From the NCBI GenBank assembly GCA_963700495.1, contig CAVOXT010000001.1, positions 1,116,001-1,180,000 of the forward strand: a stretch of DNA of 64,000 bases, given 5' to 3'. The DNA comes from JACCTU01 sp963700495 (GTDB lineage Bacteria > Actinomycetota > Thermoleophilia > Gaiellales > Gaiellaceae). A program made the position numbers and the translations under genes. Shown here piece after piece: positions 34,940 through 44,120 of this stretch; the first letter of the stretch is position 1; each line of letters starts with the position of its first letter. The notes below the pieces were generated by a model, which was not told where the DNA came from, ran no database searches, and saw only the letters and a program-made list of their open reading frames with translations.

Positions 34940-35634
34940 TGGCCGCGACCGAGCTCGCCCGGGCCGTTGCGATCATCATGGACGGCAACGGCCGCTGGGC
35001 CGAGCAGCGCGGGCTGCCCGTCGCGGAGGGTCACCGCGCCGGCACCAAGGCCGTGCGCCGCACGGTCGAGGCGGCGATCGACCTCGACGTCGAGTCGCTC
35101 ACCGTGTACGCCTTTTCCACCGAGAACTGGTCCCGACCGTTCGACGAGGTGGCGGACCTGATGGAGATCTTCGGCGAGACGATCGAGCGTGAGCTGCCCG
35201 ATCTGGCGAAGGAAGGCGTCCGCGTGCGCTTCGTCGGCAGGCGCGACCGGGCGCCCGAGAGCCTGCTGGCGCAGATGGAGGCGCTCGAGGCGGAGACGGC
35301 GGAGAACGACCGCCTGCGCCTGTGGATCTGCTTCGACTACGGAGGCCGTGCCGAGCTCGTCGAGGCGGCCAGGCAGATCGTGGCCAGCGGCGTCGAGCCC
35401 GCGGCCGTCGACGAGCAGCTCTTCTCGGACCACCTGGCCGAGCCGGAGATGCCCGACCCCGACCTGCTGATCCGTACCTCGGGCGAGCAGCGGATCTCAA
35501 ACTTTCTCCTGTGGCAGCTCGCGTACGCGGAGCTCGTCTTTGTGGACACGCTCTGGCCCGACTTCGGCGCGGACGAGCTCCGGTCGGCTCTCGAAACGTT
35601 TGCGGGTCGTCGCCGCCGGTACGGCGGACGATGA
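34939..35634 (+). CDS. uppS: Undecaprenyl (polyprenyl) diphosphate synthase
   Basis: Cis-prenyltransferase that extends an allylic diphosphate with IPP to make the lipid carrier for wall synthesis. The 231 residues include AIIMDGNGRWAEQRG with the catalytic Asp15, STENWSRP, and RTSGEQRISNFLLWQLAYAE near the C-terminus. It is cytoplasmic and membrane-associated. It precedes cdsA (ATGA overlap) and, a little further on, dxr and ispG, which supply its precursors. The ATG at 34939 is preferred over the TTG just before it. Confidence 0.96.
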   Translation: MAATELARAVAIIMDGNGRWAEQRGLPVAEGHRAGTKAVRRTVEAAIDLDVESLTVYAFSTENWSRPFDEVADLMEIFGETIERELPDLAKEGVRVRFVGRRDRAPESLLAQMEALEAETAENDRLRLWICFDYGGRAELVEAARQIVASGVEPAAVDEQLFSDHLAEPEMPDPDLLIRTSGEQRISNFLLWQLAYAELVFVDTLWPDFGADELRSALETFAGRRRRYGGR

Positions 35635-36434
35635 GAGACCTCTTCGGTCGCGTCATCGTCGCAGTCCCGCTCCTCGTGGCGGTGCTGGCGGCCGCGTACT
35701 TCGACGGCTGGTGGCTCTTCGCCGTCGCAGCGATCGCATCCGCGCTCGCTCTGCACGAGCTGTACTCCACGATCCGCCCGCTCCGGCCGCTCGTGCTCGC
35801 CGGCTACGCGGGAGTGGGGGTCGGGCTGCTCGGCGCCGAGCTCGGCGGCGTCCAGTGGCTCTTCGCAGGGCTGCTCTCGACGTTCGTCCTCGCCTTCGGG
35901 CTCTACGGGATCGCGGAGACGCGGCAGTCGGGGACGGTCACGATCGCGTCGACGATCCTGGGCGCGTTCTGGATCGGCGCCGGGATCGGCCACCTGATTC
36001 TGCTCCGCGACATCGGGGACGACTACATCGGGCGGCTGACGATCTTCACCGTGCTGCTCGCGGTCTGGGCCGGGGATACCGCTGCGTACTTCGCGGGGCG
36101 CGTCTTCGGCAGGCACAAGCTCGCGGCGGTGATGTCGCCGGGCAAGACCTGGGAGGGGTTCGTCGCCGGCTTCGCGGCCTCGGTGCTCGTGGCGTTCTTC
36201 GCGCTCTACCAGGACCGTGAGACCTTTCTCGAGATCTGGGAGGCGCTCGCGCTCGGGGCGGTGATCGCGGTTGCGGGCACGATCGGAGACCTGTTCGAGT
36301 CCGCCGTGAAGCGGGACATGCAGGTGAAGGACACCGGCCGTCTGCTCGGCGGCCACGGAGGCGTGCTCGACCGGATCGACTCGCTGCTGTTCGCCTCGGT
36401 CGCCGGGTACTACACGGTCGTCGCCCTACACTGA
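35631..36434 (+). CDS. cdsA: Phosphatidate cytidylyltransferase
   Basis: Integral membrane enzyme making CDP-diacylglycerol from phosphatidate and CTP, the precursor used by PgsA (gene at 54737). About eight hydrophobic segments fill the 267 residues. The family signature is complete: SAVKRDMQVKDTGRLLGGHG followed by GVLDRIDSLLF. GDTAAYFAGRVFGRHK is the second conserved region. The ATG at 35631 overlaps the uppS stop. Confidence 0.95.
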   Translation: MRDLFGRVIVAVPLLVAVLAAAYFDGWWLFAVAAIASALALHELYSTIRPLRPLVLAGYAGVGVGLLGAELGGVQWLFAGLLSTFVLAFGLYGIAETRQSGTVTIASTILGAFWIGAGIGHLILLRDIGDDYIGRLTIFTVLLAVWAGDTAAYFAGRVFGRHKLAAVMSPGKTWEGFVAGFAASVLVAFFALYQDRETFLEIWEALALGAVIAVAGTIGDLFESAVKRDMQVKDTGRLLGGHGGVLDRIDSLLFASVAGYYTVVALH

Positions 36435-36438
36435 CTTG

Positions 36439-37488
36439 ATGAAGCGCATCGCCCTCCTGGGCGCCACGGGGTCGATCGGGCGGCAGGCGCTCGAGCTCAT
36501 CGAGGCGCAGCCGGATCTGGAGCTCGTGGCAGCCGCGTCCGGCTCGCAGCCGATCGACGGGCTCGCGCCGCTGACCCAGGTCGGGGGCGACCTGACCGAG
36601 CTGCTCGAGAGCGCCGAGCCCGATCTCGTCCTGAACGCGGTCGTCGGATTCGCGGGCCTGCCCGCGACGATCTGGGCGCTCGAGCGGGGCATCACGCTCG
36701 CTCTCGCGAACAAGGAGAGTCTCGTCGCGGGAGGCGAGCTCGCCCTTGCCGCCCGCGAGCGCGGCGGCGGTCTCCTGCTTCCCGTCGACAGCGAGCACTC
36801 CGCCCTGTTCCAGTGTCTCGAGGGCCGCCGTGAGGAGGAGATCGACTCGCTCGTCCTCACCGCCTCGGGCGGGCCGTTCCGGGGGCGGAGTCGGGAAGGG
36901 CTCGCCGGGGTAACACCCGATCAGGCTCTGGAACATCCAACTTGGCGCATGGGCCGAAAGATCTCAGTGGACTCCGCAACTCTCGCGAACAAAGGGCTTG
37001 AGCTGATCGAAGCGCATTTCCTCTTCGGAACGCCGTACGAAAGGATCGACGTCGTCATCCATCCGACGTCGATCGTCCACGGGCTCGTTCGCTTCCGCGA
37101 CGGAGCCGCCCTGGCGCACCTCGGTCACCCGGACATGCGCGTGCCGATCTCGTTCGCGCTCGGCTACCCGGAGCGCCCGGCGACGCCGGTCCGCCCGCTC
37201 GATCTCGCGGCGGGGCTGACGCTCGAGTTCGAAGCACCCGACCTCGACGCCTTTCCGCTGCTGCGGCTCGCCCGGGAGGCCGGCGAGCGCGGCGGCACGT
37301 ATCCCTGCGTGTTCAACGCGGCGAACGAGGCGGGCGTCCAGGCGTTCCTGGACGGCCGGCTCGCGTTCCTCGGCATCGCCGAGGCCGTGGAAGAGGCGCT
37401 CGCCGCCGCCGACGGCGCGACGGCGCGCGACCTCGGCGACCTCGTCGAGGTCGATGCGGCTGCGCGCAGGACGGCGGTGAGCGCGTGA
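36439..37488 (+). CDS. dxr: 1-deoxy-D-xylulose 5-phosphate reductoisomerase
   Basis: Second step of the MEP isoprenoid pathway: NADPH-dependent conversion of DXP to MEP, the target of fosmidomycin. The 349 residues show the NADPH site GATGSIGRQALELIE, ANKESLVAGGELAL, the metal-binding PVDSEHSALFQCL, the flexible-loop region HPTWRMGRKISVDSATLANK and IDVVIHPTSIVHGLVRF. It is somewhat short in the first domain. The ATG at 36439 directly follows a TGA. Its stop overlaps the rseP GTG. Confidence 0.96.
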   Translation: MKRIALLGATGSIGRQALELIEAQPDLELVAAASGSQPIDGLAPLTQVGGDLTELLESAEPDLVLNAVVGFAGLPATIWALERGITLALANKESLVAGGELALAARERGGGLLLPVDSEHSALFQCLEGRREEEIDSLVLTASGGPFRGRSREGLAGVTPDQALEHPTWRMGRKISVDSATLANKGLELIEAHFLFGTPYERIDVVIHPTSIVHGLVRFRDGAALAHLGHPDMRVPISFALGYPERPATPVRPLDLAAGLTLEFEAPDLDAFPLLRLAREAGERGGTYPCVFNAANEAGVQAFLDGRLAFLGIAEAVEEALAAADGATARDLGDLVEVDAAARRTAVSA

Positions 37489-38705
37489 GCTGGGTGATCG
37501 CGATCCTCGGGCTCGCCTTCCTCGTCCTGATCCACGAGGCGGGCCACTTCTTCACCGCCCGTGCGCTCGACATGCGTCCGCGGCGCTTCTACATCGGCTT
37601 TCCGCCGGCGATCGTGAAGATGAAGCGGGGCGGGATCGAGTACGGGATCGGCGCGATCCCGCTCGGGGGCTACGTGAAGATCCCCGGGATGCACATCCCG
37701 GCGCCGTCGGACGTGGACGCACACCTCGCGCCCGCGCTCAGGGAGGCGCCGGAGCTCAGCGGCCCTGTCGAGAGGATGAAGCGGAAGCTGAAGCGCGGGG
37801 AGTTCGAGCACGGCCCGGAACTGGACGCGCTCGAAGACGCGATTGCCCGCGTCGAGCTCTCGGCGCCGGCTCGGCGCTCCGCCGAGCGCGGCCTTAACGA
37901 CCTGCGCGACGGGCTCGGAGGCGATGCCTACTGGCGGGCGAAGACGTGGAAGCGCGTCGCGGTCATCTTCGCCGGCCCCGGTACGAACCTGCTGTTCGCG
38001 GTCCTGCTGCTCAGTGTCGTCTTCCTGTTCGGGGTGCGGGTCGCGACGCTCACGGTCGGCGAGATCAGCCCGGGTAGCCCGGCGGACCTCGCCGGTCTAC
38101 GCGCCGGCGACACGATTCAGGGCGTCGACGGAAAGCCCGTGACCGAGTTCGGGCAGCTCTTCGACCGGATCCAGGCGGCGAACGGCACGGCGGTGGCGAT
38201 CCAGGTCGAGCGGAACGGGCAGCCGCGCACGATTCCGATTACGCCGACCCGCTACTTCGGTCAGAACTGGGCGGTCGGCTTCCGGCCGACGACACGTTCG
38301 GAACGATATGGACCGGTTGCCGCGATGCAGCTGGCGCTCGGCCGCACGTGGGAGGTGACGCAGGCGATCGGCGCAAGCTTCGGGCGGCTCGTGACCGGAC
38401 AGGGCCGCGAAGAGCTCTCGAGCCCCGTCGGGATCACGCGGGTCTCGAGCGAGGCAGTCGACCTCGACTTCCGCGTCTATCTCCAGCTGCTCGCGTTCAT
38501 CAGCCTTTCGCTCGCGCTCCTCAACCTGCTGCCGCTGCTCCCGCTGGACGGCGGCCACATCGCCTTCTCGATCATCGAGGGCGTGCGGCACCGCGCGGTC
38601 GGCCGCGAGGTGTACGAGCGCGTCTCGATCGTCGGGATCGCGCTCGTGCTGATGCTCTTCTTCATCGGTCTCACGAACGACCTTGGAGGCCGCGGACCGG
38701 GCTAG
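37485..38705 (+). CDS. rseP: Site-2 intramembrane metalloprotease (RseP/Rip1 family)
   Basis: M50 zinc protease of 406 residues that cuts membrane-embedded substrates such as anti-sigma factors. The zinc motif VLIHEAGHFFTARAL is in the first helix; the third ligand is the Asp of LLPLLPLDGGHIAF near the end. A PDZ domain lies between (about 180-260, SPGSPADLAGLRAGDTIQGV). A charged insert of about 90 residues (LAPALREAPELSGPVERMKR onward) precedes the second helix, longer than in most homologues. The GTG start overlaps dxr. Substrates in this organism are unknown. Confidence 0.95.
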   Translation: MSWVIAILGLAFLVLIHEAGHFFTARALDMRPRRFYIGFPPAIVKMKRGGIEYGIGAIPLGGYVKIPGMHIPAPSDVDAHLAPALREAPELSGPVERMKRKLKRGEFEHGPELDALEDAIARVELSAPARRSAERGLNDLRDGLGGDAYWRAKTWKRVAVIFAGPGTNLLFAVLLLSVVFLFGVRVATLTVGEISPGSPADLAGLRAGDTIQGVDGKPVTEFGQLFDRIQAANGTAVAIQVERNGQPRTIPITPTRYFGQNWAVGFRPTTRSERYGPVAAMQLALGRTWEVTQAIGASFGRLVTGQGREELSSPVGITRVSSEAVDLDFRVYLQLLAFISLSLALLNLLPLLPLDGGHIAFSIIEGVRHRAVGREVYERVSIVGIALVLMLFFIGLTNDLGGRGPG

Positions 38706-38722
38706 ACCGTAGTCTGCACACC

Positions 38723-39457
38723 GTGGCGGAAGGTGAGGCAGCGGCCCCCGAGCCGATTTCGCCCGAGCTGGCACTCGTGGACCCCGAGCTCGGAGCCGCG
38801 GCACGTCGCGCGCTGCCCGAGCACCCGTGGGCGGCACACATCGCAACCGCGGCCGTCGAGGTCCCCGCGCCGGTCGCGCCGCCGCGTCCGGCACTCGGCC
38901 GTGCTGCGCTGATCTGCGGCTTCGCTGCGGCAGCGCTGGCGGGCATCTTCGTCGGCAGCCTCGATCTCTTCTCTCCGGCCAGCGACCGCCCGTTCCTGAG
39001 CGCGGCGGCGATCACCGACCAGGTGCGGGCGGTGCCGGAAACCGAGCCGGCCACGCCTGCGAAGCCGGCGACGACGGAGACGCGGACCCAGACACAGGCG
39101 CAGACCCGGACCGCCGCCGAACCAAGCTCGCCGCCTGCCGCGACGACGCCGAAGCCGGCGACCACGACCAGACCGACGACAACGACGACGCCGAAGCCGA
39201 CGACGACCCCGAAGCCGGCCGTGCCGGCTTCCCGAACGTTCGTGTGGGTCCCCGTCACCGGGACCGACCACTACCGCGTCCGCTTCTATCGGGGAACGAA
39301 GGTCGTCCTCCAAGGGACGCCGACCGGCCCGCGGTTCGTCCTGCCGAAGGGCTTCAAGCTCAGCCCGGGCCGCTACCGGTGGACGGTCGAGCCGAGCACG
39401 GGGAGCAACACGTACGGGAAGCTGATCGTCGACGCCAAGCTGGACGTGCCGGGCTAG
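38723..39457 (+). CDS. Membrane protein with Thr/Pro-rich linker
   Basis: A 244-residue protein not matching a family I recognise. Order of parts: an acidic cytoplasmic start of about 55 residues, one membrane helix (ALICGFAAAALAGIFVGSL), a low-complexity Thr/Pro/Lys/Ala stretch (TPKPATTTRPTTTTTPKPTT), and a compact C-terminal domain (WVPVTGTDHYRVRFYRGTKV, GRYRWTVEPSTGS) resembling a fibronectin-III-like strand pattern seen in secreted proteins. It would display that domain outside the cell. It starts at GTG 38723, 17 bp after rseP, and precedes ispG. Confidence 0.7.
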   Translation: MAEGEAAAPEPISPELALVDPELGAAARRALPEHPWAAHIATAAVEVPAPVAPPRPALGRAALICGFAAAALAGIFVGSLDLFSPASDRPFLSAAAITDQVRAVPETEPATPAKPATTETRTQTQAQTRTAAEPSSPPAATTPKPATTTRPTTTTTPKPTTTPKPAVPASRTFVWVPVTGTDHYRVRFYRGTKVVLQGTPTGPRFVLPKGFKLSPGRYRWTVEPSTGSNTYGKLIVDAKLDVPG

Positions 39458-39479
39458 CGACGCGGCTACCCTTCCGTCG

Positions 39480-40613
39480 GTGCCGAGCGAGCGCAGTCTC
39501 CACGTAGGAAACGTCACCATCGGCGGCGGGGCGCCGGTCGTGGTGCAGTCGATGACGCTGACGCCGACGCGCGACGTCGAGGCGACGATCGGCCAGATCG
39601 CCGCGCTCGCGGGCGCCGGGTGCGAGGTCGTCCGCTGCGCTGTCCCGAAGATCGAGGACGCGGAGGCGCTGCGGACGATCGTGCGGCTGAGCCCGATCCC
39701 GGTGATCGCGGACATTCACTTCAACGCGAGCCTCGCGCTGAAGGCGATCGACGCAGGCGTCGCCGCCGTGCGGATCAACCCGGGCAACATCGGCGGCCCC
39801 GAGCGGGTGGCTGAGGTCGTGACCGCCGCGAAGGCCGCGGGGATCCCGATGCGCATCGGCGCGAACTCCGGTTCGCTGCCGAAGCACCTGCACGAGCTCG
39901 CGCAGAGCGACCAGGCCGAGGCGCTCGTCGCGGCGGCGATCGAAGAGGTCGAGCTGCTCGAGAGCCTTGAGTACTTCGACTTCAAGATCTCCGTCAAGTC
40001 GACCCACGTGCCGACGATGATCCGCGCCTACCGGATGCTGTCGGCGAAGGTGCCGTACCCGCTCCACCTCGGCGTGACCGAAGCGGGAACCCCGTTCGCC
40101 GGCTCGATCCGGAGCTCGATCGGGATCGGCTCGCTGCTCGCCGACGGGATCGGCGACACGATTCGGGTCTCGCTGACGGCCGACCCGGTCAAGGAGGTCG
40201 AGGTCTGCTGGGAGATCCTGAAGACGCTCGGCCTCCGTGAGCGCGGCCCGATCATGATCGCCTGCCCGAGCTGCGGCCGCGACAACGTCGGCGTCTGGAA
40301 CCTCGCCGAGAAGGTCGAGGATCGGCTGAAGGACTACGGGCAGCACTTCGAGGTCGCCGTCATGGGCTGCGCGGTCAACGGCCCGGGGGAGGCGGGCGAC
40401 GCCGACTTCGGGATCGCGGGCGGGCGCGACACGGGCTTCCTCTACGCGCACGGCCGCGTGCTGAAGAAGGTCTCGTCGGACATCCTCGTCGACGAGCTCT
40501 TTCACGAGATCGACCGGTGGATCGAAGGCGGCATGCACCGCCCGAAGCGCCTGAAGATGGCGAAACCGGCCGCGCTTGCGATGGCCGAAGCGTCCCTGAT
40601 CCCGCTCGACTAG
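39480..40613 (+). CDS. ispG: 4-hydroxy-3-methylbut-2-enyl diphosphate synthase
   Basis: Sixth MEP-pathway enzyme, reducing MEcPP to HMBPP with a [4Fe-4S] cluster. The 377 residues show VQSMTLTPTRDVEATIGQI, the TIM barrel (VIADIHFNASLALKAIDAG, VRINPGNIGG), and the cluster Cys in CPSCGRDNVG and MGCAVNGPGEAGDADFGIAG. The GTG at 39480 agrees with the usual N-terminus (SERSLHVGNVTIGGGAPV). Together with dxr in the same run it supplies IPP/DMAPP for uppS. Confidence 0.96.
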   Translation: MPSERSLHVGNVTIGGGAPVVVQSMTLTPTRDVEATIGQIAALAGAGCEVVRCAVPKIEDAEALRTIVRLSPIPVIADIHFNASLALKAIDAGVAAVRINPGNIGGPERVAEVVTAAKAAGIPMRIGANSGSLPKHLHELAQSDQAEALVAAAIEEVELLESLEYFDFKISVKSTHVPTMIRAYRMLSAKVPYPLHLGVTEAGTPFAGSIRSSIGIGSLLADGIGDTIRVSLTADPVKEVEVCWEILKTLGLRERGPIMIACPSCGRDNVGVWNLAEKVEDRLKDYGQHFEVAVMGCAVNGPGEAGDADFGIAGGRDTGFLYAHGRVLKKVSSDILVDELFHEIDRWIEGGMHRPKRLKMAKPAALAMAEASLIPLD

Positions 40614-40627
40614 CCTCACTCGACGAC

Positions 40628-42280
40628 GTGCGCGCCTCTCAGCTCTTCCTGCCGACCCTGCGCGAGGCCCCCGCCGACGCGGAAGCCGCGAGCCACAAGC
40701 TGCTCGTGCGCGGCGCGTTCATCAGGCAGGTGAGCGCGGGTCTCTGGACGTTCCTGCCGCTCGGCTGGCGCGTGCACGAGAAGGTCGTCGCGATCGTCAG
40801 GGAGGAGATGAACGCGATCGGCGGCCAGGAGATGTTCATGCCGGTCGTCGCGCCCGCGGAGCTGTGGCAGGCAACCGGGCGGTACCGCATCCCTGAGCTC
40901 TGGAAGATTGCCGACCGCAACGACCGGCCGTTCGTGCTCTCGATGACGCATGAGGAGACGGTGACGTTTCACGCGCGCGAGCTGCAGTCGTACAAGCAGC
41001 TGCCGCAGATCCTCTATCACTTTCAGACGAAGGTTCGCGACGAGCCCCGGCCCCGGGCCGGGCTTCTCCGAGTGCGCGAGTTCGTGATGAAGGACTCCTA
41101 CTCGTTCGACCGCGACGAGGAAGGGCTGGACGTGAGCTTCCTCAAGCACCGCGGCGCGTACGAGCGGATGCTCGAGCGGTGTGAGCTCGAGGTCTATGCG
41201 GTCGAAGCCGAGTCGGGGATGATGGGCGGCAGCGAGTCGGTGGACTTTCTCGCGCCCTCAGGCTCCGGCGAGCACACGCTCGTCACGTGCGAGCGCGGTG
41301 ACTTCGCGGCCGACCTGGAGATCGCACGCGGCGTGCCGCGTGCACCCGAGTTTCCGGATCGTCTCGACGCACCGGCCGAGGTCGAGACCCCGGGGATCGA
41401 GACGATCGACGCGCTTGCGGAGTTCCTCGAGATCGACGCTGCGGCGACGTCGAAGGCGATGCCGGTCGTTCACGACGGACGCATCGTGCTCGCACTCGTA
41501 CGCGGCGACGACCGGCTCGAGGAGGCGAAGCTCGCGGCCGTCGTGGGAGGCGACGTTCGCCCCGCGACCGAGGACGAGATCCGCTCGGCGTTCGGCGCCG
41601 ACCCCGGGTCGCTCGGCCCCGTGGAGTTCGACGGCGAGGTCATCGCCGACGAGGCGCTTCGGGAGGGGCAGTTCGTCGCCGGTGCAAACCGAACCGGCCG
41701 GCATCTCCGGGGCGTGGAGCACGGACGCGACTTCCGGGCCAGGTTCGCTGACATCCGGCAATCGCAGGAAGGAGACGCGTGTCCGCGCTGCGGCGGGCGC
41801 CTCCAGTTCCAGACTGCGATCGAGGTCGGGCACATCTTCAAGCTGGGCACCTACTATTCGGCCCCGCTGGATGCGACGTTTCTCGATGAGACGGGTAAGG
41901 AACGGCCCATCTTGATGGGTTCGTACGGAATCGGCCCGGGCCGGGTGATCGCGGCTGCCGTCGAGCAGCGCCACGACGAGCACGGGATCCTCTGGCCTCG
42001 GGCGATTGCGCCGTACGGCGTTCACGTCGTCGCCCTGCCGGGGCTCGAGGCGCAGGCCGCGGCAGTCACGGAGACGCTCGAGTCGCACGGCCGGGAGGTG
42101 CTGCTCGACGACCGCGACCAGCGGGCGGGGGAGAAGTTCGCCGACGCCGACCTGATCGGCGCTCCCACGCGCGTCACGGTGGGCAAGAAGACGCTCGAGG
42201 ACGGCGCGGTCGACGTCCGCGACCGGGCGTCGGGCGAGGAGCGCCGCGTTCCGATGGCCGAGCTGGGAGCGCAGTCTTAG
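40628..42280 (+). CDS. proS: Prolyl-tRNA synthetase, bacterial type
   Basis: Class II synthetase charging tRNA-Pro; a tRNA-Pro(GGG) gene lies at 46101. The 550 residues have the aminoacylation core (FLPTLREAPADAEAASHKLL, RDEPRPRAGLLRVREFVMKD), a YbaK-like editing insertion between about 220 and 375 (AATSKAMPVVHDGRIVLALV) typical of bacterial ProRS, and the anticodon-binding domain at the end (YGVHVVALPGLEAQAA). The GTG at 40628 gives the standard N-terminus and a 14-bp gap from ispG. Confidence 0.96.
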   Translation: MRASQLFLPTLREAPADAEAASHKLLVRGAFIRQVSAGLWTFLPLGWRVHEKVVAIVREEMNAIGGQEMFMPVVAPAELWQATGRYRIPELWKIADRNDRPFVLSMTHEETVTFHARELQSYKQLPQILYHFQTKVRDEPRPRAGLLRVREFVMKDSYSFDRDEEGLDVSFLKHRGAYERMLERCELEVYAVEAESGMMGGSESVDFLAPSGSGEHTLVTCERGDFAADLEIARGVPRAPEFPDRLDAPAEVETPGIETIDALAEFLEIDAAATSKAMPVVHDGRIVLALVRGDDRLEEAKLAAVVGGDVRPATEDEIRSAFGADPGSLGPVEFDGEVIADEALREGQFVAGANRTGRHLRGVEHGRDFRARFADIRQSQEGDACPRCGGRLQFQTAIEVGHIFKLGTYYSAPLDATFLDETGKERPILMGSYGIGPGRVIAAAVEQRHDEHGILWPRAIAPYGVHVVALPGLEAQAAAVTETLESHGREVLLDDRDQRAGEKFADADLIGAPTRVTVGKKTLEDGAVDVRDRASGEERRVPMAELGAQS

Positions 42281-42576
42281 TGGCGCGCCGCCGCCGTTTC
42301 TCGACCGAGCCGTTCGGCCCGACGATCGAGCGCCTGATGGACGAGACGGGCACGACCTACCGTGGCCTCGCGGACCTGAGCGGCCTCTCGGCCGGCTACC
42401 TCAACCACCTCGTCCACGGCAACCGCCCTGTGCCGTCGACCGACGTGATGAGCACGCTCGCCGGCGCGCTCGGCGTCGAGCCCGAGCACTTCCGCGAGTA
42501 CCGCCTGCGCGTGATCACCGAGCGCCTCGAACAGATGCCGGACATGATCGACCGGCTCTACAAGCGCCTGGCCTAG
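42280..42576 (+). CDS. XRE-family helix-turn-helix protein
   Basis: A 98-residue protein with an XRE-type helix-turn-helix at about 20-70: TYRGLADLSGLSAGYLNHLV followed by GNRPVPSTDVMSTLAGALGV. The C-terminal helix (ITERLEQMPDMIDRLYKRLA) may dimerise it. Such small single-domain regulators are common next to proS in actinobacteria; targets are unknown. The GTG overlaps the last base of the proS stop. Confidence 0.85.
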   Translation: MARRRRFSTEPFGPTIERLMDETGTTYRGLADLSGLSAGYLNHLVHGNRPVPSTDVMSTLAGALGVEPEHFREYRLRVITERLEQMPDMIDRLYKRLA

Positions 42577-42585
42577 CAGCCTACG

Positions 42586-43077
42586 TCAGGCGACCTCGCG
42601 GATCTTGCCCGTGTGAACGTCGTAGATGAAGCCGCGAACCTCGTCCTTCTTCGGGATGAACGGGCTGGCCTTGATCCGGGCGATCGACCGGCGGACGTCC
42701 TCTTCGCAATCGTCGAACGCTTCGGACTCCCAGTCCGGCTTGATGCCGGTGTCGTCCTTGATCGTGTTCCTGAACTCCTCGTCGGTGAACGTCAGCATCC
42801 CGCAGTCGGTGTGGTGGATCAGCATGATCGCCTCGGTTCCGAGCAGCCGCTGCGAGATGGAGAGCGAGCGGATCTCGTCGTCCGTTACGACTCCGCCGGC
42901 GTTCTGAATGACGTGCGCGTCGCCCTCGCTCAGCCCGAGCAGCGCGTAGGGATTGAGACGTGCGTCCATGCAGGCGACGATCGCGACGCGCTTCGCCGGC
43001 GGCATCGGCAGGTCCGACTTGTCGAAGTCGCTCGCATACGCGTCGGCGTTTCGAACGAACTCGTCGATCGTGGTCAT
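42586..43077 (-). CDS. Beta-class carbonic anhydrase
   Basis: A 163-residue zinc enzyme interconverting CO2 and bicarbonate. Zinc ligands are Cys36 (ACMDARL), His89 and Cys92 (LIHHTDCGM), with the Asp38-Arg40 dyad present and HVIQNAGGVVTDDEIRSL as the family core. It is of the short actinobacterial type, like Mycobacterium Rv1284. The ATG at 43077 is preceded on its strand by GAGGGGAGCCACG, a good ribosome-binding site. It is convergent with the XRE gene. Confidence 0.93.
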   Translation of the reverse strand: MTTIDEFVRNADAYASDFDKSDLPMPPAKRVAIVACMDARLNPYALLGLSEGDAHVIQNAGGVVTDDEIRSLSISQRLLGTEAIMLIHHTDCGMLTFTDEEFRNTIKDDTGIKPDWESEAFDDCEEDVRRSIARIKASPFIPKKDEVRGFIYDVHTGKIREVA

Positions 43078-43154
43078 CGTGGCTCCCCTCTGCCGGCGGT
43101 TGAGCGCGCCGGCGTTCCTGAAGCCAGTGACTATACAAAATGAAGTTCGGCTTG

Positions 43155-44111
43155 TCAGCGGGAAGCGGGTGCTCTGGCCAGGCGTGCGGAGATGCTCTCC
43201 ACGGCCCAGAGCGCGACGAGCGCGTAGAGCCATCCGAGCAGCACGTCGACCAGGTAGTGCTCGGCCGTGTAGAGCAGCGCGAACGCCATCGCGAGCGGGT
43301 AGGCCGCGAGCAGCGGGCGTACCCAACGCGGCGAGTAGCGCCAGAGGAAGACGGCGATCAGCAGCGTGTAGGCCGCGTGGAGGGAGGGGACGGCGGCGAC
43401 GGGGTTGGCGTATTGGGACCCGCGCTCGAACAGCGACGTGAAGTCGAGGTAGGGGAGGTGGCCCGAGATCGGTCCGATCGAGCGGATCGTCCAGTCGAGC
43501 TCTCCCTCGCGGCTTGCGAGCCACGGCGGCGCGGCGGGGAAGAGCGCGTAGGTCGCGAAGCCCATCAGCGCGAGGAGCGACACGGTCGCGACGTAGCGGC
43601 GGAAGCGGTCCCGCGCGAAGTACCAGAGTGCCCCCGCGAGGAGGTACGTCGCGAAGAAGTAGCTGACGTAGACCGTCCAGGCTCCGTAGTCCCACCACCG
43701 GAGATCCGACGTGCCGTGCCAGAGTCGCTCCTGCAGCCAGACCGTGGGCACGTTTCCGAAGAAGAGCACGCGGTCGCCTTCGAGCTGCGGCCGGACGTGC
43801 GCCTCGAACAGCAGTCCGTCCGCCTGGCCGCGCAGGAGGTCGTACGCCCAGAGGATGAGCGCGAGCGGCAGCCACTCGACGACGACCCCGCGAGCCCAGC
43901 CGCGGACGTTCGTCGTGGAGAACGCCAGGAGCCCCAGGACGATCCAGAGGAGCAGCCGGTCGCGCGACGTGGGCACTCCGTCGCGCCAGAGGAAGACGCT
44001 GAGGATCGCGACGTAGACGGCCGGGGCAAGCCACCGCAGCGGCGTCCGGAGGCGTTCGTCGCCGAGGACGCGATACGCGGCGAAGCGGCGCGACAGCGAC
44101 CCGACTTCCAC
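43155..44111 (-). CDS. PAP2-superfamily membrane phosphatase/phosphotransferase
   Basis: A 318-residue protein with six or more membrane helices and the PAP2 active-site parts: AVPSLHAAYTL with the first catalytic His, and YTAEHYLVDVLLGW with the second. The arginine motif of the canonical site is less clear. The layout, with a long N-terminal membrane region and a central FGNVPTVWLQERLW loop, resembles the inositol phosphotransferase/AUR1-like branch, so it may transfer a phospho-alcohol between lipids rather than simply hydrolyse them. This is inference. It is upstream of, and on the same strand as, the carbonic anhydrase gene. Confidence 0.82.
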   Translation of the reverse strand: MEVGSLSRRFAAYRVLGDERLRTPLRWLAPAVYVAILSVFLWRDGVPTSRDRLLLWIVLGLLAFSTTNVRGWARGVVVEWLPLALILWAYDLLRGQADGLLFEAHVRPQLEGDRVLFFGNVPTVWLQERLWHGTSDLRWWDYGAWTVYVSYFFATYLLAGALWYFARDRFRRYVATVSLLALMGFATYALFPAAPPWLASREGELDWTIRSIGPISGHLPYLDFTSLFERGSQYANPVAAVPSLHAAYTLLIAVFLWRYSPRWVRPLLAAYPLAMAFALLYTAEHYLVDVLLGWLYALVALWAVESISARLARAPASR

Positions 44112-44120
44112 CGGCGCAGG

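Noticed and set aside
39130..39230. Short Thr/Pro-coding repeats (ACGACG-type) considered as a CRISPR or VNTR
   Set aside because: They are in-frame low-complexity codons of a membrane protein linker; there are no regular spacers.
42573..42596. CTAGCAG near the XRE/carbonic anhydrase junction as a third end-of-gene palindrome
   Set aside because: Only a 4-bp stem (GCCT/AGGC) can be formed.
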